Positions 13,746-47,036 of a stretch of 64,000 nucleotides of DNA are shown here, one piece after another (the stretch's first letter is position 1; each line of letters opens with the position of its first letter). This DNA comes from Arctopsyche grandis. Taxonomy: Eukaryota; Arthropoda; Insecta; Trichoptera; Hydropsychidae. The DNA is taken from positions 19,677,501-19,741,500 of the forward strand of contig NC_135359.1 in assembly GCF_051622035.1 (NCBI RefSeq). The letters run 5' to 3'. The notes beneath the pieces are model-generated. The model did no database searches and had not been told where the DNA came from. It was given only the letters and a program-made list of their open reading frames with translations. The position numbers were made by a program, and so were the translations under genes.

Positions 13746-14809
13746 CATAATAGTACATGTTTTATAGTACATAATTTATCATCATAGTACATGTTTGTAA
13801 TTTGATTAAAAATCAGTTCCACGACAAATGCACCACATATGTTTGTTGCTGCTTTTTGTGGTTGGCCCAAAGTACGTGGATACGCAAAAATTTAAGGCAT
13901 TATTGGAAAAAATGGTTTTTGTAACTATAGTATGGATTTTTTTTTGGAAGCGCTTGTCACTGAAATAATATGACACCACTGCATCTATCTATCAGTGGTT
14001 CTCACATGAAAATTTTTAAGCACTTGATCATGACGCATATTTAGTGTTTAAAAGTACTAGATCATGACGCAATTCTTTGGAACTTTTTATCAAATTCCAG
14101 ATTTAGAGATTGAATACACTCTTTATTTTAAGTTTTAATTTAAATTTAGAACTTGTGTTTGTAATCTTATCTAGGAAATCGCAAAAAGAAGATAACATGG
14201 AAAAATTGTCATCTTCAACTTGTGACACAAGGCTTTTCACTGTGTTTTTTTTAATTTGTTTATGATGAACAAAGTTTGAATTATTGTTAAGTTACTTTTT
14301 TATGTTATTTGTTAATCGAACTAATACGCTGCAAAAATCCTTTAGGAATAAAATTGACCCTTTTATGTATCACTTTCAAGCTTTTCAATGTGGTTATTAT
14401 TGGGCAATATATGTACTATATTTTTCGTTGTTGATTTCACATACATATGTCACTCACGCGACAGTTGTCGCGTGAATGAAATTTCGTGCGCGTAACGCCG
14501 TTGAGTGAAAGGTCCGTGAGCCAGTTGTCGCGGAACCACTTAAACAAGTTCGACAATTAACTACTGATATTAATTTCATTTAATACTTTTCTCACTGTTA
14601 ATTCCACATCTTCTATACATAAAATTTACAACTTTTCCAACCAGCTCTTCTTGATGCACAATACAATGCATACGAAAGATTTTTCAGTTTTTGTTAACAC
14701 AAATAAAATTGTGGAATATTATTCTATAGTGTTGTTGACCGCAGTAAAATCCTCTGGTAGCTATTTTTACTAACCTCTTCTAACTTCATTAGCATAGTTT
14801 CATTACGGG

Positions 14810-15075
14810 ATTGTCCCCAAGGCGACACCTGTACGTACTATATCTATGAAATTAAATTCAATTAGTGATGAAATGTGAGAGTTTTTTGTAATTTGGTAGG
14901 AACCTTTACAACAATGAAATCAGATAATTTGACAAACTCTGACAGGAAAAGATCAACCTGAAGTCACATACATATATCCAAGGTCTGGCCAGCAACACTG
15001 AATCGGGGAACAAATCCGTGACCTACCAGTCGTATGCTTTAGGACTAAACATTGAGCTATGTTGTTGGTTACATG
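14810..15075 (-). mobile_element. tRNA-derived SINE, decayed
   Basis: Minus-strand body (GTTGCTGGCCAGACCTTGG, CTGTCAGAGTTTGTCAAATT) with a tail containing GGTGTCGCCTTGGGGACAAT, the same tail type as at 29390. Confidence 0.7.
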
Positions 15076-15324
15076 TATATTTTCCTGTAAGCGTTTTTCG
15101 CACCAAGACATTTTGGTTATTGATGAGTTTCAAATGTCTTCATCAACGACAACCATAGCACGTTTCGGTCGTTAATTAACATCAACCGTTTGACGGCAAA
15201 GAGAGCATTTACAAACAGTCCTTTAAATATCAAAGAGGGTGAAAATCGGACGAGTAAACCTTTTGTGCAATATGTAAATTTAAATTTAATTGTAAATTTT
15301 TCTTCACTCATATTCGACACTATT

Positions 15325-15765
15325 TTTTTTTTTTTTTATTTATTTCATAGAACATGAACACTCGCCTTAACGACGAGTGCATTTTAAACAGATAAATATA
15401 GTCAATCAATCAATACAATATATAAGCAATACAATGCGAATTCATGCAAACATCCACAGTGACATCTAATGAGAAATTTTTGCAGCATTTTATAATCAAA
15501 TTGGCGAATCTCAAGACGCTGAATAACTTGAAATTAGCAAGGGAGATGCCAATTTTACAGGAACCGTTTCAATGAAAATCAGAAAAATTGGCAAGCTTTT
15601 ATAAGATTGATAAGAAACGATCGACCTGGAGTCACAAACCAAGGTCTGGCCAGCAGCAAGACTCGAACTAGTTGGAATCGAACCCGTGACACTTCTCGAG
15701 GGCATAATACACTAGTACACGCCGTCGGTTATAATATGTGTAATTATGATAAAAAATTCTTCTCT
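15325..15765 (-). mobile_element. tRNA-derived SINE, alternative tail
   Basis: Minus strand. The head contains GTCACGGGTTCGATTCC and the body GCTGCTGGCCAGACCTTGG. The 3' part is different (GGATGTTTGCATGAATTCGC; CACTCGTCGTTAAGGCGAGT then TATGAAATAAATAAA) and matches the 45670 copy. Confidence 0.72.
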
Positions 15766-18229
15766 AAAATTGTATGCTTCGATATGTTTGAAAAACTTTC
15801 AATGTTTTTAATACTTCTACACAATTAAACCATTCTATATTCATATTGATAAACAGAAACACATTTGCATATGTAAATAGACGATTAAAAAGGTGCCGAA
15901 CCACTGATCGGTATCTCCCCTGCATAAATCTTCGTCAGTACGTTATCGATGACGGTTATTAGCGATATCTTGTATTCTCTCCAGCATGATATTTTTTTGC
16001 AGTTTCTATTACAATTTTTTACTCGTATTTGAACAGTTACCAACCGTGGCAATTTGCATATATTGATTGCCCTACTAAATCACTGTACTCGGAGCACGCA
16101 ATACTTGACTACCGTTCACACAATCCAGACTTTTTTGTTAATAATTTTCGTACGTAAGAAGCGCTTGTAAACAAATTAAAAAAAACGTCTTAATTTATGG
16201 ACGAACAGACGATCTTGACTTTCCCACGGCTCAAGAGTGGCGGATACTTCCAACTTCGATTATTGACTTATTATGTCTTTATCTCATCCACGATTATGAC
16301 ATCCTTTATAAATGATATTGTAACATTTCCTCATACTCGATCTCTTTCCGTTTCAAAAGCGACTTCCGATCGATCCACCGTGTAAATTAATCAAAGTCGA
16401 CGAAAACCTCATGTTTTGATAACATAAAAGTCAACGGATACGGTTATCCAGTTGCTAAAAATCTATAGGTGGAATTGAATCGAGAACAATGCGGGCAAAC
16501 GAACCCATAAAATACCACAAACACTTCGTGTAACAAATTGCCCAATAAACTCTCGCACGTTCAGCCACACGTGTTGTACCGCCACTAAATCGCCAGTGCC
16601 AAGTTCAATGTCTTCCATTCGAGATTTGCCAAGAGTGAGCTGCATCCGGAGGGTCTAATCTGCATTCCCCTAAAAACGGTGTCGTAATTATTAATCGCAC
16701 GGCATTTGTCTCGCAAGATTGCGCATTATGGGGGTGGACGCGGATTGATCGAGAGCTGGAAAGAACCCACCAACGTAAACTTTACTACGGTTATTTTGGA
16801 CCGTTGTGTAAACTTAACTTTCTGTCTTAATTTTACGGTTATTTGGATAGGTCGTCGGTGCGTGCGAGAACGTTCAAAATTTTATTTACTCCGATTCTAA
16901 TAAAATCTAGTTTAAGTTCTCGCTTCAAAGTGTACACATCAGGGGTACCTATTGAGATAGGGGTGAGGAAATTTTTTTTTGCGAACGGTAGATATGGTGA
17001 ATTGCTTTCACGTTGACACCAACATCGCAAAACTAAATTGGGACGATGGTAGAGGTTACGTGATTTTTCTTCATCTTTACCTTACCCCTCCTGGAGAATT
17101 ACCTCACAAACCTAACCTGCTTTTCTTACCTCGCATGTATCTATGTATTTTATAATAGTAAATTCTACTTCTTTCCGATACGATATGAACTGCCTATCGC
17201 GTTGTCTTACGCTTATTTATTTACTCAAAATACTTGGGAAAGGCGGCATAGGCGATGGACCTAAGGGTTTTTTTTAATCAAATTATAAAATTACAAAGCA
17301 ATAAATAAAACATATGTATGTAGAAAACTGTGTAAAACTACAGAAAGAAAAAATAAAATCCAAATAGAAACAATAATAACAAAGAGAAAAATATAGCAGC
17401 AATCAAAAGAGAAGAACTACGAAAAGTTCTTCTCTACGCAGTTTAAGAATTGGAATTAGCCAATTCATTGGGTAAAGATTGATCATATGATAATTGGTTA
17501 TTTATAATTTTGTAAATTCTTCTCGACTTCAGTGTAGAGAAATTCATTACTTTCAACCTCATATCGTACAATACTGATTTAAGATATTATATGTATTGAG
17601 CCCTTTCAATACATATCTATTTTTGAAATTGAAGGTTCAGGAGTCTCGGTGATTACAACAAAATGTCTATACCCTTCAGGTATAAACACAATCTGCTTTA
17701 GGTCATCAACTTTAGAAAGTTTTTAATTAATATTATTTATTAGATGTATTATGAGCATTAGATGTATTATAAGAATTGTAAATTGGTTTTTGAGCTATTT
17801 TTCCAATTACGCTGTACATGTTAATATTGCGAGTATAATAATATAATACTATGATTACTAACAAAATTAAATTAAAATTATAAAATAGAAAATGATCAGT
17901 AGATCAGTAGCTATTAAAATAGATATAAGATGTATTGTGAACATAATTTAGTAATAATAAAAAGCATTTAAAAATCAAAAAATCAAAAGGTTCCAAATAT
18001 TTTGAAAAATTCGACAGCTTCCGCTTAGCATATTAGAATATACTTAAATACGTATTATTTTTTTGTTCTATGAACCGTTTCGCAATAAGAAACCAAAACA
18101 GTATTGCGATTATTAAGCGCTTTTGCATGGCTAGTCACCCCAGCAGTACGACTGATATCTTATTTTGTATAAATATAATTATTTATTCGTTACACTTGAT
18201 ACATGGGTGAGAAACTGAGAAGTATGACA

Positions 18230-18500
18230 AGGGATAGTAGTGGATAGTGTTTAGAGATTGAAATGGCAATGGGCAGGCCACGTAGCTAGAATAATGGACG
18301 AAAAGTAGACAAAAGAAGAGCTAGAATGGTACCCGAGAGAATGCAAAAGAGTAAAAGAAAGACCACAGGGAAGATGGGTAGACTAGATTAGGAAAAAATG
18401 TGTGGGTGAGATGGACGAGAGTTGCGCAAAACAGAGACGAGTGGTAGCGTGTTGGAGAGGTCTTGACTGAGATGATAATGGTGTACATGTAGTTTGGTGT
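18230..18500 (+). pseudogene. LINE remnant (RT tail region)
   Basis: The frame reads LKWQWAGHVARIMDEK and later ERPQGRWVD with an in-frame stop, the familiar WAGHVAR...GRP..RW block at the end of several insect LINE polyproteins. Confidence 0.7.
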
Positions 18501-18923
18501 TTGATCTACGGTGACCTTTTCTATGTCAGTTGATGGCTTCATTAAAGGTGTCCATTAATTTCTCCGATTTACTTTCGATGATCAACCTTGAATATAATTG
18601 TACGCCTAGGTTGCGAGGAAGCATTTAGTTTCGAATGATTTTTTCGATACTATTAAGACAAAATCTAGGCCAAACCGCTGGGGAGGCAGGCATTGCGTCA
18701 CCGTGGCGCTTCTTTACTCGGAGCAAATTTTTGGCACGTGTGAATGAAATGCGCAAAAAATACTACGCCAGCATAAACAAGTGCAAAGCATAACTACGGT
18801 TACATAATGTTTGATGTATAACGATCAATACTAAAAAGTCAAAACGTCTGTAATTAGAGTTATTTGTCGATTTTTGGCGCACTTGCCCCGAATTTTGAAT
18901 GTTACGTGATTTTTTTTTTTCAG

Positions 18924-19106
18924 ATGGCCTCTAACCGGGTCACCGGCCCTGCTTTCCTCTCATCAGGGCTGGATTGTGGCCAAGCCGGCACTAGTGCGTT
19001 GGAAGCTTCCCGCTCTTCCGAGACAACAGTGCCGAGTGACTCATCGCGGTCGCCGCTTTCCCTCTTGACACATTTCCCAACATTTTCGCAGGCGTGTGTC
19101 CTGTGA
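18924..19106. other. GC-richer block with coding potential on both strands; candidate terminal exon
   Basis: On the plus strand a T-run ending in CAG (18911-18923) precedes an open frame starting ATGGCC at 18924 that runs 60 codons to TGA at 19106. The product is Ser/Thr-rich and matches no family I know. On the minus strand there is also a good acceptor (TTTTCACAG, near 19103). Two of the three minus frames from there are open for 37-60 codons, one of them basic and able to follow the phase-1 donor of INO80 exon 23. The block could therefore be the last exon of an unseen plus-strand gene converging on INO80, or an alternative INO80 last exon. Composition stands out from its AT-rich flanks. 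The strand is undecided. Confidence 0.35.
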
Positions 19107-19195
19107 AAACGTGATCAAATAATTCATAAACTACATTCAATTCTACTCAGAACCAAACACATAAAAAAAACAGTAGGAAAACTTCATTCGATAAT

Positions 19196-19202
19196 TTTAT
19201 TT
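19196..19202 (-). terminator. Candidate INO80 polyadenylation signal
   Basis: AATAAA on the minus strand, about 410 bp downstream of the INO80 stop codon at 19610, in AT-rich sequence. Other AATAAA-like words occur nearby, so this is only one candidate. Confidence 0.25.
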
Positions 19203-19609
19203 CATTTACGATAAAACCTACAATTAAAAGGATTTCATTTGTCGAACAACCTCTTCATGTATTTACAAAAAAATCAACAATTAAAACGACATTTAAAGTG
19301 AAAATAAATACGTATACTTACGAGTATTGCTGTAAAATCGTTGTTTTCTTTACTATATATATGTATGTATATATGTATGTACTAAATTCAGTATATACTT
19401 ATATGATGATATACAATTATTTTTATAATTACAATAACAAAAAATAAATACTTGTCAGTATAATTGACAATTACATAGTGCAAAACAACACAGTTCTTAA
19501 ATACATTTATGTTAACAGTTGATGAAAGTTTCGCATTTTAAAATAATATTAAACAACCAATAAAGTAAGAAATCACAAAGTCAAATTGTATATAATAAAA
19601 GTAATAAGT

Positions 19610-41282
<21,673 letters not shown>

Positions 41283-41294
41283 CGTTTAAATCCT
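41283..41294 (-). other. INO80 5' UTR splice acceptor just upstream of the start codon
   Basis: On the minus strand the start codon is preceded by TGTTGCAG followed by GATTTAAACG and then ATG. This is a good 3' splice site, so at least one non-coding first exon probably lies further upstream, above 41.3 kb. The intron it would close contains the (TA)n tract at 41336-41393 and a short Helitron-like element at 41807-42009. Inference from splice consensus only. Confidence 0.5.
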
Positions 41295-41328
41295 GCAACA
41301 CAATTAATCAAAATAAACATAAAAAAAA

Positions 41329-41335
<7 letters not shown>

Positions 41336-41393
<58 letters not shown>
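41336..41393. repeat. (TA)n microsatellite upstream of the INO80 start
   Basis: About 58 bp of alternating AT, roughly 45 bp upstream of the putative 5' UTR acceptor. Confidence 0.95.
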
Positions 41394-41395
<2 letters not shown>

Positions 41396-41806
41396 CATTT
41401 GGCTTTTGAAATGTAAAAAACAAAAGGTTTATATAAATATAAATTTCAAAAATTCACATTTTTAAGTGATTATGTATATTAAAAATTTTCTTTAAATATG
41501 AATCGAAAGAATTAAATAAGAAAAGCTTTAATATTTTCATTCAATTTTTACTAAATCTTACGAAATTATTTCCTCACATACTAACCAATTAATATGTGAT
41601 TAAACTTGCTTAATGTAATGCCATTATAATTCAAATGGACATCAGTTTTATTACAATTCTGAACTTCACCTCAGATATTTCTTGAATTAAGTATTATTAG
41701 TGAGTTAATTTCACACGTACGTGTATTTGTACTGTTCAACTGTTTTAGTTGAAAACAAAATTGCATGTAAGCATATATCTGTTAACACAAAATATCTAAT
41801 ATCTAG

Positions 41807-42009
41807 TCTTATATATAATTTCGAAAGAGACTTTTTATGTATGTAAGGTTTAAAGGTTTGTTGGGAGCATCGAAAACAAATCAAAATTTCTATATTATTT
41901 AAATATTTCTATATTAAAAAAAAAAAAAAAATGTTTACTATTCGATTGTTTTGACATGTTTAAGCTGTTTATATTACAAATACCGAGCGAAGCCGGGTAA
42001 AACCACTAG
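41807..42009 (+). mobile_element. Short Helitron-like element
   Basis: 203 bp from TCTTATATATAATTTCGAAA to AAAACCACTAG; shares GAAAGAGACTTT and CCGAGCGAAGCCGGGTAA with the other copies. It lies upstream of the INO80 start codon, probably within its 5' intron. Confidence 0.8.
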
Positions 42010-42419
42010 TAATTTATATATACAAAAAAATATATACGAATTTGTTTTCGAGTTATTAAACGAATGAAGAAATTAAATGTAAAAAATATATCATCATTTC
42101 AGCTATTAACATGCGAATGATAACATTACACATACATATATGTTGTAAACGTCAAAATTTCTTATGAATGCGTATATGACAGCTTCGATAATAAAATGTG
42201 CATCCTTTGACGATCATAATAAACATTGACGTAGTTTACATTTATATGTTGCACATAAAAGTGTAGTGAAGTTGTCAAAACATTGCTCTGTGTGGATGTG
42301 GAGTCTTTATGCACATACGAAAACTGACGTCTATTGAGGTTAAGGGGGGCGTATCAAGTGTCAATTTCAAGGTCACTAATACGGGTGAAGTAACGCTTGT
42401 GAATGGAGACAGCCTATGT

Positions 42420-42950
42420 ATGCAGGAATTGTGCAACCGGTCGCGGTCGCGGTCGCGAATGAGGTTATGTACTCCGAGCGACTTCAGCGATGAGATAGAC
42501 GGGAGATAGAAGGTGGATAAGGTGACGTGTGACGTGGGCGGACTGACCCGAGGCGGAGGCGAGGCTGGTGAAGGCGAGGCCCACGAAGAAGAAGACGGAG
42601 ACGGAGACGGAGACGGAGACGAGCCAGTGGACGGAGTTGGCGAGTTGCGATTGACAGTAGCGGGGTGCGCAGGCCACTTCCGGTTCCGGTTCCAATGCGA
42701 GTCGAGACTGTTAGTGAGAGAGGATGGCGAGAGGCGTCGGCGTGCGCGCGCGCGAGCGGCCGCGCCGAGCCGAGGGCCGCCGCGCGCGACCGTCACCGCC
42801 ATCGCCGACCCGCTCCGTACACAGCCGCCGACCTGCCTTCCCATTGGTCGCTCGGTTGCCCCTCTCGATACCCACCAATCGCAGAGCGCCGCTGCTCGGC
42901 TTCGTTCGCTTTCGCTCATACAAATGTCAAGTTCTGTCGTAACGCGCCAA
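42420..42950. promoter_or_regulatory. CpG-rich block, possible INO80 promoter/first exon
   Basis: This is a sharp GC- and CpG-rich block in AT-rich surroundings. It holds repeats of GGTCGC (about 42438-42455), GGAGAC (about 42594-42621) and runs of GCGCG (about 42749-42790), with a CCAAT box on the minus strand near 42840. It lies 1.1-1.6 kb upstream of the INO80 start codon, where the missing 5' non-coding exon should begin. Long reading frames exist on both strands (228 codons minus, 241 plus) but are low in complexity (Ser/Pro or Arg/Gly/Glu rich), overlap each other and look like composition effects. No TATA box was identified. Confidence 0.4.
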
Positions 42951-42999
42951 ATTATGACCATAATTATCGAAATATGCTACCTATATGCGAAAATTCTTA

Positions 43000-43879
43000 A
43001 GGTCTGTTCATACTTAACAGCACTGCACGGCTTCAGCACTCCACGACTCCGTTTCAAATATGTCATTTTATTACATTTCTATTCATATCTACCTACACGT
43101 CACGCTTACAGCACTTTGACCGAATGCAAGGCAAAATCGGCTTACTTATACATTACAGGCTATGACGATACGGCGCAATATTCCTTACGTCGTATTGTCG
43201 AGTACTTACAATATGAATGCATACACGTGCATTCGTAGCTATGCGTCAGAATACAAGTCAGCAAAAATGTTACGGCGTTTATCGAACGAAAAATTATGTA
43301 TAATCGTGTTGTTGTTGGAAGAAGAAGCTCAAGAAGGCAATAAAAAAGCACGGATGCGTTTTGATGTGCATCCCATGTTAAAAAATAGAAAAACCGAAGG
43401 AGAGTTTTGGACACTGTATAAGAAGCTTGTGGATGATGGACAATTTTTTTTAAATATTTCCGTATGAACCGATACCAATTTGAAACAATCTGGATAAAAT
43501 ACAAACACAAATCACCAAAAAATCTACAAAATTTAAGGAAGCATTGTCAAAAAGTCATTGTCAGCGCCAAAACCATGTCGAAAGATTGAACAGTTGTCAA
43601 CTGTCACTATCGATAATTGGTCCAAAACAGCAAAGCGGCAGACTCGTGGCACGTAATTCGCGTGTATATCTCCACGATGGCCAAAAATACGGATACGATA
43701 CGTTGACGGTTGTTGCTGTAAGGTATGAACAGGAAATGTCGGGTACTGCTGTAAGCCTGCCGTGGCGTAAACGTGACGGTTGAAATGAACATACCCATAC
43801 AAAATGTACCAAAGAATACTTTTCGTACAGCCGGATACCTGCTGAAGTCGGTACGTGCCGACTAGGTATGAATAGACCT
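43000..43879 (+). mobile_element. PIF/Harbinger-type element, internally deleted, TSD TTA
   Basis: Terminal inverted repeats AGGTCTGTTCATAC (43000) and the complement of AGGTCTATTCATAC (43866-43879) match at 13 of 14 bases. The element is flanked by a perfect TTA target duplication (42997-42999 and 43880-43882), the hallmark of PIF/Harbinger. Inside is a fragment of the family's transposase (about 43267-43590). It lies just upstream of the CpG-rich block, so it inserted close to a probable promoter. Confidence 0.88.
43267..43590 (+). pseudogene. Harbinger transposase N-terminal fragment, frameshifted
   Basis: The frame from ATG 43267 reads RFDVHPMLKNRKTEGEFWTL, the N-terminal region conserved in Harbinger transposases. 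It is broken at the T-run 43444-43451. In the next frame the expected block continues as FFKYFRMNRYQFETIW. The reading stops near 43588 and the DDE catalytic domain is absent, so the element is non-autonomous. Confidence 0.8.
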
Positions 43880-44249
43880 TTAATGGTTTTTATTCAAATA
43901 ATTATGTTCTTTTATCAATTTATGTAATTTAATAAACTGTTAATTTTCCAAACAAAATAAATAAATAATTAACTCGTTCGCAAACATCAGTTTTGACTTT
44001 CTTTGTTGCTGATGTTAATATTACTCGCACTCTGTGTTGTAAAATTCTCGAGAATAATTTATTTGTTTATTTTATGTAAATGGCATACATACAGAATAAA
44101 AATATAAAAGAAACTAGTAGTGAAACAAAAAAAATACAGATATAAAAGAAAACATCTAGATTTCAAATACAGTGAATACCACATGATAATATAAATAAAA
44201 CAAAAAAATTACAACATAGTAAACATAAACAAACAGTGAATGACAATGA

Positions 44250-44411
44250 AGGTCTGACCGCACTATACGGCCGTCGACTGCTGCAGCACGACATAACACG
44301 GCAAAGTTGATACAAAAGGCAACTCTGCGTTATATCTCATACAATTTCATACAAACAATATTTGGCCGCACGCTGCCGTTCGTGTCGCAGACGCATAGTG
44401 CGGTCAGACCT
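44250..44411. mobile_element. MITE with Harbinger-like ends, TSD TGA
   Basis: 162 bp element. The termini are AGGTCTGACCGCACTATACG and its near-complement, flanked by TGA at 44247-44249 and 44412-44414. The first six terminal bases (AGGTCT) are shared with the Harbinger element at 43000. No coding capacity. Confidence 0.8.
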
Positions 44412-44413
44412 TG

Positions 44414-44456
44414 AAGGTGAAGAAGCAAATCAACTCAATATTTGCTTCTTCACCTT
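44414..44456. repeat. Perfect 17-bp inverted repeat between two MITEs
   Basis: The arms AAGGTGAAGAAGCAAAT (44414-44430) and the exact complement (44440-44456) enclose a 9-base loop. The hairpin nearly fills the 50-bp gap between the two MITEs. Confidence 0.85.
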
Positions 44457-44464
44457 AGCCCTAA

Positions 44465-44952
44465 AGGTCTGACCGCACTATACGACAACCGAATGATCCG
44501 ACACTTCACAACAGTACGTGACCAAATATTGTTTGTATGAAATTGTATGAGACATAACACACTGCGCGACAGTCGCATGACGTAGAACGACACCATACGT
44601 CAAAATTGACTTTTCGACCAACTTTGACGCAAGGTATCGTTTGCGACGTGACGCAAGTGTCGTTGAGTGGGGGTTGCCTTGCGGCAATTATTCTCGTTCT
44701 TCATATCGTGACTTTGAAATAGCATGTAGCCATATTTTTTTGGTTTTTCTCGATTGTTATTCTTCCTCGCATATCAAAGATACTATAATAGCGTCCGTTT
44801 CGTCCATCTTGCTGCGAGGTACCGAACAAATGATTGACATAATTTACTGCGTAGTGTGGCATCGCTGTCATTCAAGTATGGTTTACCTAATATTGTCGCA
44901 CACTGTTGTGAAGTGTCGGATCGTTCGTTTGACGCATAGTGCGGTCAGGCCT
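44465..44952. mobile_element. Second, longer MITE of the same family, TSD TAA
   Basis: 488 bp with the same terminal sequence as its neighbour, TAA duplication at 44462-44464 and 44953-44955. An internal block (about 44523-44555, TTGTTTGTATGAAATTGTAT) is the complement of a block near 44340-44365 in the first MITE, so the two are relatives in opposite internal orientation. Confidence 0.8.
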
Positions 44953-45049
44953 TAAAAGTACTGATAGAGCCACAGGTTTTCCACCTCAAATTCAATATTT
45001 TCCACATTAAATTAAGTATTATCCATTTCAAATTAAATATTTATTGACT

Positions 45050-45490
45050 GCGGCAATGAATATTGATGGAATTGTGTGGCATGAAATTGATAAGCACTCC
45101 ACAGTTAATTCAAATATTTTTTGCGACTTTCTTGAAAGATTGTTTCAGAAATAAGAAGAAAATAATCTTGAAAAAGTAATCCATCCTTCCCGTGTAAAGG
45201 CGGACTTATGGGATAAATGACGCAGAAAACGCTTCTGAATAGTCTCTAAACGATCTATATGGTAATAAGGAAATCATATGATCGAAACATACTCCATATT
45301 GCTGCGAACTAAACTGTTATAGAGTAATATTAGACTGCTATATTAGGCAGATAAATCCCAACAGTTTGTATGATTTAGTGACTATATTGTAAAACTGATC
45401 ATTAAAATGACAGTTTGCGATCTATAAGAACACACAAGTCTTTGGTACAGTTTATGTTATTAATGTTATAAATGAAATTAATTAGATGAT
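45050..45490 (-). pseudogene. Non-LTR retrotransposon RT C-terminal remnant
   Basis: On the minus strand, frames give TKDLCVLIDRKLSFNDQFY, then KSYKLLGFIC, RSNMEY-like text and RLETIQKRFLRHLSHKSAF. This is the Jockey-like LINE end of the RT domain. Several stops and shifts. Confidence 0.7.
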
Positions 45491-45669
45491 GTTTCTGGAA
45501 AGTGTAAGTGAGAATAATCTTTCAGAAAATAAGTTTTTATTCATCTTTTTCTGGGGAAAAATGTATAAACTTATGTCTTCAACTTGAATGGAATCAGGGC
45601 CGTGTCTGGCATATTTGAACATTTCCCCAATTTTTTAATTTGAATAGCATGAAATAGATTGTATGTATA

Positions 45670-46005
45670 ATATTTATTCATTTATTTTTATTTCATAGAA
45701 CATGACCACTCGCCTTTACAGATCGCTCCAAAGCGACGAGTGCACTCATCAATACAATCAATATTACAAAGGCATTTTATTCAATGCGAATGCATACAAA
45801 CATCCACAGTGACATATGTGGAGAAATTTTCCAGCATTTTACAATCAAAGTGGCGAACCTCTAGACGCTGAAAACTCCGATGAAAAACGATCGACCTCAA
45901 AGTCTCAAACCAAGGTCTGCCCAGCAGCGAGACTAGTGATATTCGAACCCGTGACCACTCTGCTCGAAAGCATAATATGCTAACCATTGGTCAACGCCAC
46001 TGGTA
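45670..46005 (-). mobile_element. tRNA-derived SINE, alternative tail
   Basis: Minus strand. Head GGTCACGGGTTCGAATATC, body GCTGCTGGGCAGACCTTGG, 3' end CACTCGTCGCTTTGGAGCG...GGCGAGTGG then TATGAAATAAAAATAAATG. Closest to the 15325 copy. Confidence 0.75.
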
Positions 46006-46338
46006 TGCCTAATAGCCGTTTTGCGTGGAAAAATCTTATTTATTTTCATTTATTTATATGCAACAAACAAATTAGTTTTCCTTAAATTAGCAATTATAAT
46101 CCGTTTAAAAACTGATAACAACTGCATACATTGACTGGATGGAAACAAACGACTTGGATATTTTTTATGTTCGCAAATTAATCACTTTTGTTATATACCT
46201 GATAATTTATTATATAATATACCCGAAATTGAAGGTCAAATGTAAAACAATTTTATGAAAGCGTGTTTTTTACAACCGAAATAATATTCATATATATTAT
46301 ACATATGTAAGTATATAAAATAACTTAAAAGCCAATAA

Positions 46339-46543
46339 CACTAAGTAACAAAAAATCACGTTTTTGAGTTACCAGAGCGGAGACTAACCAATCTTTACTA
46401 ACTTTGACCCACTGAATTCGTAAACGTAATATCACGTAAACGATCACTAACCAACAAAAATAAATATCATATTCGAATTCAATGTGTCAAACTCAGTAAA
46501 GATTGGTTAGTCTCCGCTCTGGTAATTTTTTTGTTGCCCAGTG
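46339..46543. mobile_element. Palindromic (foldback) MITE, TSD TAA
   Basis: 205 bp. Ends CACTAAGTAACAAAAAA and the near-complement of CACTGGGCAACAAAAAAA. TAA flanks both sides (46336-46338, 46544-46546). The arms extend inward almost to the centre with only a few mismatches (TTACCAGAGCGGAGACTAAC near 46370 and its complement near 46504-46523). Confidence 0.85.
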
Positions 46544-47036
46544 TAATTAATTATATTAATTCAATATTAGTACAATATACAAGTTCATTCATATAGCAAA
46601 AAAAACATTAAAAAGTTCATGCATTCATGAAATGTAAATATACAAGTTGATTCGTTCATAAAATGTAAATATACAAGTTCATCCATATCCAATTTATATT
46701 TATCAGATACATTAATTTGTTAAATATGAAAAATTCTGATGTTTATGTTATATGTTTTCTAGTGGGAATGTTGCTTTACCGTGTCCAAATTTCATTTAAA
46801 AACCGTAAAATGCATTATATTACTTTTACGATTAAGATTACATTTAATATTTTCATGCTGGATGTTTGTTGGATTAAAAACGATCTTACATACTATACCA
46901 ATTGTTAATATATGTATTATACATACATTCTAAGTAATTTGATTGCGGCACACTCGATAATATTGTTAAACCAAATTTAATCATTCAGTGTAATTACTTT
47001 CGTAATTATTTTTAATCAGTGTTATTACTTTCGGGA

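Larger units (their letters stand above)
1..18900. other. Gene-poor, transposon-rich flank
   Basis: Apart from the relics listed separately, I see no reading frame with family resemblance, codon bias or paired splice sites. Frames of 60-115 codons occur but most overlap others on the opposite strand or start at non-ATG codons. Poly-G/C and poly-T runs, TACATACATATGTA-type words and AT-rich filler make up the rest. A short first or middle exon of a gene ending at 18.9-19.1 kb could be hidden here. Confidence 0.6.

Noticed and set aside
42275-43238. 228-codon minus and 241-codon plus frames in the CpG-rich block
   Set aside because: They overlap on opposite strands, are low in complexity and resemble no family; the plus frame also runs into the left end of a Harbinger element.
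46717-46908. 63-codon frame upstream of the aminopeptidase
   Set aside because: AT-driven, hydrophobic by composition, with no link to the peptidase exon 1.
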